DNA of 64,000 bases from DASRDE01 sp035938175 (GTDB lineage: Bacteria; Vulcanimicrobiota; Vulcanimicrobiia; Vulcanimicrobiales; Vulcanimicrobiaceae): assembly GCA_035938175.1 (NCBI GenBank), contig DASZHD010000020.1:4179-68178 (forward strand), in the 5' to 3' direction. The translations under genes and the position numbers were made by a program. The notes below the pieces were generated by a model. That model had not been told where the DNA came from, did no database searches, and was given only the letters and a program-made list of their open reading frames with translations. Shown here one piece after another: positions 60,075 to 64,000 of this stretch (the first letter of the stretch is position 1; the number at the start of each line of letters is the position of its first letter).

Positions 60075-61408
60075 CGCGATTTCTTTGCGACGATGATGCC
60101 GAAGCGATCGTAGACGATGCGGTAGCGCCCGGCTTTTACGGCTGCATCCAGCACAGCTTTGTCCCGCTGCGACCAAGTGGGATCGTCGAGCTTCGAATCG
60201 GCGACGTAGTAGTCGCCGAGAACGCCGGGGGCCGCCCCGGGACGCGCTGCGAGATGCGCGTAGATCTCATCACTCCCTGACACCGTTGCATCGCGCGGAA
60301 CTGACGAGAGCACGCGCGCCAGGCGAGCGTCATCTGCATCGGGCTCGCGATAGAGGTAGTACCGCAGTGCGACCGGATGCGCAAGGCGAAAGGTCAGCGC
60401 GCAAGCGACGCAGGCTAGCGCGAGCGCTCGGACGCCGCTGCGCGGCTGTTTTGCAACCAGATTTGCCGCTGCATCGCTAAACGCGGCCAGCATATAGCCC
60501 GACCACACCATGGAATAGTGCGTCTGAAGAACCAGCATGACGTGATAGTGCGACGCGAGCACTTCCAGCAAACCGGGTATTGCGAAAATCACCGCCCGCG
60601 AACGCAGCGGTAAGAAAACGAGCGGTACGAGCGCCAACAGGAGATACGTCAGGCGTTCCGCAGGCGCCGCGCCGACGGTGCCGGGCGCGCTTGCGGACCA
60701 GTCGAAGAAGTTGAGCGCCACGTACGGAACGTTCGAATGGAACGCGGGCCGGATAACGCCGAAATACAGGATGCCGGTCACGACTGCTCCGGCAGCGAGA
60801 AGCAGCCCGAAGCGGCGAAGCTCGACGTCCTTACGCGCTCCCCAGATCGCAGTGAGAATTCCGGTCAGCGCCAGCATAACGGTCTGATCTTCTTTTACGA
60901 GCAATAGCAAAAGCGCGGTAACGCCCGCTGCCCGCCAACGGCGCGTCAGGATAAACAGCACCAACGTAGCGGAGAGGACCGGGACGAAAGCGTTCTCGTG
61001 AAAGTCCGTAAACGTTTGCGCCCACAGTACGGGATATATCATCGCAACCGCCGCGATAGCCGCTGCACGAACATCATCGACGTACCGCCGGGCGATCGCA
61101 TACAGCGGAAAGGCGGTCGTCGATACGAGAAGCGCTTGAAGGACGAGCAGGCCGCGGGCGTCACCGAAGGCCTTTACAAATGGATACCCTACGATCAACA
61201 TGGGCGAGAAATGCACGAGGAAGTGGTTCGCCCATCCCTCCGCTGCAGCGCAAAAACACCCGCCGGCCGAAAGCACGACTTGCGTGAAGATGCCGTCGTC
61301 GACGCCGGCGCGATAGATGTCGTAGCGCCAAATTCCGATCCAGATCTGCGCGCCCGCAAACGCCGCAGCTGCTGCTAAGACGAGCGCAAGCCCGCGCCGT
61401 TTTTTCAC
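60071..61408 (-). CDS. DUF2079 family membrane protein
   Basis: 445 residues with about 10 membrane segments. FTQVVLSAGGCFCAAAEGWANHFLVHFSPMLIVGYPFVKAFGD is the DUF2079 N-terminal loop (quoted in parts: DDGIFTQVV, NHFLVHFSPMLI), and TFTDFHENAFVPVLSATLVLF follows; the VKEDQTVMLAL motif also matches. GT-C related by topology; biochemical role unknown. Stop overlaps the mazG stop region by 4 bp (convergent), and it lies 4 bp downstream of the MATE gene. Confidence 0.85.
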   Translation of the reverse strand: MKKRRGLALVLAAAAAFAGAQIWIGIWRYDIYRAGVDDGIFTQVVLSAGGCFCAAAEGWANHFLVHFSPMLIVGYPFVKAFGDARGLLVLQALLVSTTAFPLYAIARRYVDDVRAAAIAAVAMIYPVLWAQTFTDFHENAFVPVLSATLVLFILTRRWRAAGVTALLLLLVKEDQTVMLALTGILTAIWGARKDVELRRFGLLLAAGAVVTGILYFGVIRPAFHSNVPYVALNFFDWSASAPGTVGAAPAERLTYLLLALVPLVFLPLRSRAVIFAIPGLLEVLASHYHVMLVLQTHYSMVWSGYMLAAFSDAAANLVAKQPRSGVRALALACVACALTFRLAHPVALRYYLYREPDADDARLARVLSSVPRDATVSGSDEIYAHLAARPGAAPGVLGDYYVADSKLDDPTWSQRDKAVLDAAVKAGRYRIVYDRFGIIVAKKSR

Positions 61409-61412
61409 GCGT

Positions 61413-62786
61413 TCAAATTAGGCGCTGATGCGTCTTGTTCTTCCAGAAGAGTTCGTAATACACGAACTGTAGCACGAGGCCCACGGCGTACGCGATCGGA
61501 TAGCCCATCCAGACGCCGTCGATCCCAAACCGGTGCATCAATAGGTACGCGGCAGGCACTTCAACGCCCCAAATCGAGAAAATGCCGATCAGCATCGGCC
61601 AAAATACTGTGCCGCTGCTGCGCATTACGCCGCTGAGCACGGCACTGTTGCCGAACAACAGGTAGCTCCACAGTGTGATCATCAGCAGGCCGTGCGCGAT
61701 GTCCAAGGGCCGCGGATCGGTGATGAACCAGCCGAGAATATTCCACGCAAAGACGTAGCAAATCGCCACCAGCAGTCCGCCCATCGCGTAGTTCAGCAGC
61801 ACGCCCGAGCGCACGACGCTATTGAGCTTGTCCTGGCGGTGTGCGCCGATGCTTTGCGCGCCGAAGATCGAGGCCGTGATTCCGATGCTGATCGCCGGAA
61901 ATTGGACGTATCCGACGATTTGGTTCACCGCGCCGTATGCGGCGGTGGCGTCGGAACCGAACCGGTTCACGAAAGAAATGACGGCAATTTCCGCCAGCGC
62001 GACCAAAACCGTCTGCACGCCCGCAGGCACGCCGATGCGGACGATCGTGCGGAGCAGCTTCGGGTCGATCGTGATCATCTCGAGCGTGAACTCGAGTTGG
62101 TGTTTTACGCGATGCAGGTAGATCAGCAGCGCCAAAAACGCGGCTGCGTTGCCGATATAGCCGGCAATTGCAGCGCCTGCGATGCCGATTGCCGGAAGAC
62201 CTGCCCACCCCAAAATCAACGCCGGCGTTACGATCGCGATAAGCACCGTGCTTACGATCAGAAAGTAGAACGGCGTCGTGGAGTCGCCCGTCCCGCGTAA
62301 GAACGTAGTGTACGCCAAATACGGAAAGAACGCAGGCAAGTAGATAAAGATCAGCTTCGAATAGATCGCCGCGTCGTTGATGATGTCCGGCGGCGTGCCG
62401 ACGAGCCGCAGCAGCGGATGCGTGAAAAAGATCCCAAGTAGTCCGACGACCAGACCCAACAGGAAACTCGTACATACCGTGGTGCCGGCGACGCGCCGCA
62501 TCGCGTGGATGTTTCCGGCGCCATGTGCCTGTCCGATGAGCACAGTGCTTCCGCTCGCGAGGCCGATCATGAACGAGATCAGCAAGAAAATGAGCGGGAA
62601 AATCGCCGAAACCGCAGCCAATGCGTGTACGCCGATGAGACGCCCGAGGAAAATGCTGGAGATCGTCTGCGAGGCCGATTGCAGAGCGTTACTGAGAACT
62701 AGGGGAATCAGAAACACGAGAAAGAGCCGCCACATCGGGCGGCTCTCATCGAAAATGTTGACCCCGCTGCGCCGAGCCTGCGCCAT
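61413..62786 (-). CDS. MATE family efflux transporter
   Basis: 457 residues, 12 membrane segments in two related halves: LVLSNALQSASQTISSIFLGRLIGVHALAAVSAIFPLIFL at the N-terminus (part: IFLGRLIGVHALAAVSAIFP) and FGAQSIGAHRQDKLNSVVRSG in the second half. Uses ion gradients to export cationic drugs or metabolites. Starts 3 bp after the PadR gene stop, so it is under control of the PadR promoter. Substrate unknown; the N-terminal half is a normal MATE core. Confidence 0.93.
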   Translation of the reverse strand: MAQARRSGVNIFDESRPMWRLFLVFLIPLVLSNALQSASQTISSIFLGRLIGVHALAAVSAIFPLIFLLISFMIGLASGSTVLIGQAHGAGNIHAMRRVAGTTVCTSFLLGLVVGLLGIFFTHPLLRLVGTPPDIINDAAIYSKLIFIYLPAFFPYLAYTTFLRGTGDSTTPFYFLIVSTVLIAIVTPALILGWAGLPAIGIAGAAIAGYIGNAAAFLALLIYLHRVKHQLEFTLEMITIDPKLLRTIVRIGVPAGVQTVLVALAEIAVISFVNRFGSDATAAYGAVNQIVGYVQFPAISIGITASIFGAQSIGAHRQDKLNSVVRSGVLLNYAMGGLLVAICYVFAWNILGWFITDPRPLDIAHGLLMITLWSYLLFGNSAVLSGVMRSSGTVFWPMLIGIFSIWGVEVPAAYLLMHRFGIDGVWMGYPIAYAVGLVLQFVYYELFWKNKTHQRLI

Positions 62787-62789
62787 GCG

Positions 62790-63305
62790 CTACTCGTTGG
62801 CAAGCAACGTATAGATCTCTTTTCGCAGAGCGGTCACTTTCTCGGCAATCTGCTGCACGGTCTCCGGTTTTGCGGTTCGCGCGCCTTGCATCACCGCCGC
62901 CATCAATTTGCGCATCGCGTCACGCAGTTCGGGATTCGTTTCGTCTTCAGGCTCTTCGCGTTCGACGTCGCCCAGATGGTGCGGTCCATGATCGCGCAGA
63001 TACTCGCGGCCGGCATCGGTCACCGTGTAAATCCGTTTGCCGTTTTCCTCGCGGCTCGTTACCAAGCCGGCTTCTTCCAGCTTCGAAAGTACCGGGTACA
63101 GCGCGCCCGGACCGGCGCCCCAACCTTGCTCGCGCAGCGCTTGCAAGAAGCCGTATCCGTGGCGCTCTTCCTCTGCGAGCAGCTTGAGGACCACCCATTT
63201 GAGCATGCCGCGCTTGAACCGCCGGTGGCCGCCCCCGTGCCGTCCCTCACCCCAGAAGCCGTGACCGTGGCGGCCGAAGGGCCCGCCGAAAACTCCAAAT
63301 TCCAT
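62790..63305 (-). CDS. PadR family transcriptional regulator
   Basis: 171 residues. His/Gly-rich head (1-32: RHGHGFWGEGRHGGGHRRF), then the PadR winged helix (MLKWVVLKLLAEEERHGYGFLQALRE, GALYPVLSKLEEAGLVTS, GKRIYTVTDAGREYLRDH). An acidic and helical C-terminus provides dimerisation. The His-rich head could bind metal. Represses its own promoter and the MATE gene, with an AT-rich palindrome covering the -10. The ATG is only two bases after the predicted transcription start, so the mRNA may be leaderless. Confidence 0.94.
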   Translation of the reverse strand: MEFGVFGGPFGRHGHGFWGEGRHGGGHRRFKRGMLKWVVLKLLAEEERHGYGFLQALREQGWGAGPGALYPVLSKLEEAGLVTSREENGKRIYTVTDAGREYLRDHGPHHLGDVEREEPEDETNPELRDAMRKLMAAVMQGARTAKPETVQQIAEKVTALRKEIYTLLANE

Positions 63306-63313
63306 ATTGAGTT

Positions 63314-63342
63314 TATATATCGATATATCGATGATCTGTCAA
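63314..63342 (-). promoter_or_regulatory. Promoter of the PadR-MATE operon
   Basis: Perfect -35 TTGACA (63337-63342) and TATATA -10 (63314-63319) with a 17-bp spacer, read on the minus strand. This is the cleanest promoter in the window. Expected start at about 63307, with ATG A at 63305; no Shine-Dalgarno sequence is possible in so short a leader. Confidence 0.85.
63315..63332. promoter_or_regulatory. PadR-type operator, two overlapping palindromes
   Basis: ATATATCGATATAT (63315-63328) and ATCGATATATCGAT (63319-63332) are both perfect palindromes; they overlap by ten bases and cover the -10 and half of the spacer. AT-rich palindromes with ATAT arms are the usual PadR operators. Binding would block RNA polymerase directly. 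Confidence 0.65.
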
Positions 63343-63356
63343 GATAGTCATGGATA

Positions 63357-63476
63357 GTCATCGTGAGGTATCGAACGACCCCGAGGAATCGAGGGGCATA
63401 TGCGATCGGGAGGCATTTGTTGGTCATCGTGAGGTATCGAACGACCCCGAGGAATCGAGGGGCATATGCGATCGGG
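63357..63476. repeat. Two exact 54-bp direct repeats
   Basis: The 54 bp at 63357-63410 recur without change at 63423-63476 (12-bp spacer, 66-bp period). Each holds GTGAGGTATCGAACGACC and CCGAGGAATCGAGGGG units of the CTGAGG-family element also found at 22751-22850. Situated between the PadR promoter and the S4 gene. No terminal inverted repeats or transposase nearby. Confidence 0.9.
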
Positions 63477-63505
63477 CACGGCCCTTCGATACCTCAGGGT
63501 CCTTC

Positions 63506-63586
63506 GATGCCTCAGGATGACGAGCCGATGCCTCAGGATGACGAGCCGATGCCTCAGGATGACGAGCCGATGCCTCAGGATGACGA
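63506..63586. repeat. Four tandem copies of a 21-bp CTCAGGATGACGA unit
   Basis: GATGCCTCAGGATGACGAGCC is repeated from 63506 to 63568 (three full units), with a fourth copy diverging at its end (to 63586). The unit is the inverse orientation of the family seen at 63357-63476, with a bridging segment (63481-63505: CCCTTCGATACCTCAGGG). Multiples of 21 bp keep a frame open, but the encoded RCLRMTS repeats are not a plausible protein. Confidence 0.9.
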
Positions 63587-63612
63587 AGTCCGGCCGCGAA
63601 AACCCCAACCCA

Positions 63613-63888
63613 ATGCGCCTCGACAAGTTCATGAAGGTCTCGCGCCTCTCCAAGCGCCGCTCCGAGGCGCACGAGGCCCTGGAGCACGGCCGCATCACCA
63701 AGGACGGCAAAACGCTCAAGCCTGGTTATCAGGTCAAGCCGGGCGACGTGTTGGAGATTCATTACGCGACGAAATTCCTGACCGTTCGCATCCGGGAGGT
63801 GCCGCTCCGGATGACCCCCGGCGTGAAGCCCGCCGACCTCTACGCAATCGTCGGCCAGCGCCGCGACGAGCCGTCGGAATGGCTGTAA
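63613..63888 (+). CDS. S4-domain RNA-binding protein (RqcP/HslR-like)
   Basis: 91 residues from ATG 63613. S4 fold: MRLDKFMKVSRLSKRRSEAHEALEHGRI, then KPGYQVKPGDVLEIHYATKFLTVRI, a short one-domain protein as in RqcP (ribosome quality control) and HslR. The N-terminal LDKFMKVSRLSKRR stretch matches RqcP well. An open frame continues upstream through the repeats, but these encode a meaningless periodic peptide. It overlaps the following gene by 10 bp. Confidence 0.85.
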   Translation: MRLDKFMKVSRLSKRRSEAHEALEHGRITKDGKTLKPGYQVKPGDVLEIHYATKFLTVRIREVPLRMTPGVKPADLYAIVGQRRDEPSEWL

Positions 63889-64000
63889 GTCTAAGCGCCG
63901 ACACCAAAGACGCCTTGGCAAGGGAAGTCCCTACAGCCGAACACTGCCGGCACGCACTGTACGCCGGTCTCGCCCTATACGGACGCAGCCGCGACGGCTC
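63879..64000 (+). CDS. whiA: WhiA-like DNA-binding protein, N-terminus (runs off window)
   Basis: From ATG 63879 the open frame gives MAVSLSADTKDALAREVP followed by TAEHCRHALYAGLALYG and continues to the window end (40 codons). The pattern, an N-terminal (S)xxxKxxLxR with a conserved Cys and ALLAG-like helix, is that of WhiA's homing-endonuclease-like N-terminus. Only the first 40 residues are visible, so the assignment rests on this motif. The start overlaps the S4 gene by 10 bp. Confidence 0.6.
   Translation, partial: MAVSLSADTKDALAREVPTAEHCRHALYAGLALYGRSRDG

Noticed and set aside
63506..63586. CRISPR array
   Set aside because: Units are contiguous 21-bp tandem repeats with no unique spacers and no cas genes nearby.
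63424..63719. Repeat-encoded peptides (periodic RHPEASA or VILRHRL frames)
   Set aside because: They arise only because the repeat lengths are multiples of three; no plausible protein or ribosome site.

Overview
The window is a GC-rich bacterial chromosome segment with tightly packed genes, many ATGA/GTGA stop-start overlaps, and many GTG or TTG starts. Several traits suggest a diderm (an LptD/OstA-like outer-membrane protein, several lipoproteins, MurJ, a heptose-nucleotide pathway). Others are typical of Terrabacteria: a lexA gene divergent from a YneA-like LysM protein with Gram-positive-type CGAAC-N4-GTTCG boxes, and the start of a WhiA-like gene. Together with the GC-rich style this fits a Candidatus Eremiobacterota (WPS-2) or neighbouring lineage. 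That placement is an inference; no rRNA or tRNA gene is visible.

Layout. 1-13.4 kb is almost entirely on the minus strand: Alr-type lyase fragment, orphan PTS EIIC, lexA, sucD/sucC, a thiolase/hydroxyacyl-CoA dehydrogenase/acyl-CoA dehydrogenase operon, a CDF metal exporter, and a PilZ-gmd-rmd-methyltransferase group that makes a GDP-6-deoxyhexose. The exception is the SOS locus near 2.3 kb, where a YneA-like gene runs divergently with three LexA boxes. 13.4-23.4 kb holds a PQQ-propeller protein, two multi-pass GT-C-like proteins, rmlD, an ECF sigma/anti-sigma/bactofilin-like operon, an aminotransferase and a small stress-like protein.

23.3-53.3 kb is a large surface-polysaccharide region. 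It contains gmhA, gmhB, hddA and an hddC candidate (a full GDP-D-glycero-alpha-D-manno-heptose route), a transaldolase that could supply sedoheptulose 7-phosphate, a sugar-phosphate transferase, two flippases (Wzx-like and MurJ), GT2 enzymes, two convergent paralogous GT-C proteins with C-terminal beta domains, an O-antigen-ligase-like protein and other GT-C enzymes. Interspersed are deoB and deoA, an LptD-like outer-membrane protein with a secreted partner, a phospholipase-C-like lipoprotein, and two paralogous secreted Ig-like proteins.

53-64 kb returns to housekeeping and stress genes: Hsp20, Mfd, a PpiC-type lipoprotein, a methylase-MazG fusion, a DUF2079 protein, a PadR-MATE efflux operon with a very clear, possibly leaderless, self-controlled promoter, intergenic repeats, an S4-domain protein and the start of whiA.

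Most notable: the SOS checkpoint locus (three LexA boxes, YneA-like protein), the complete heptose-nucleotide set, the mirrored GT-C paralogs, and the PadR promoter/operator architecture.
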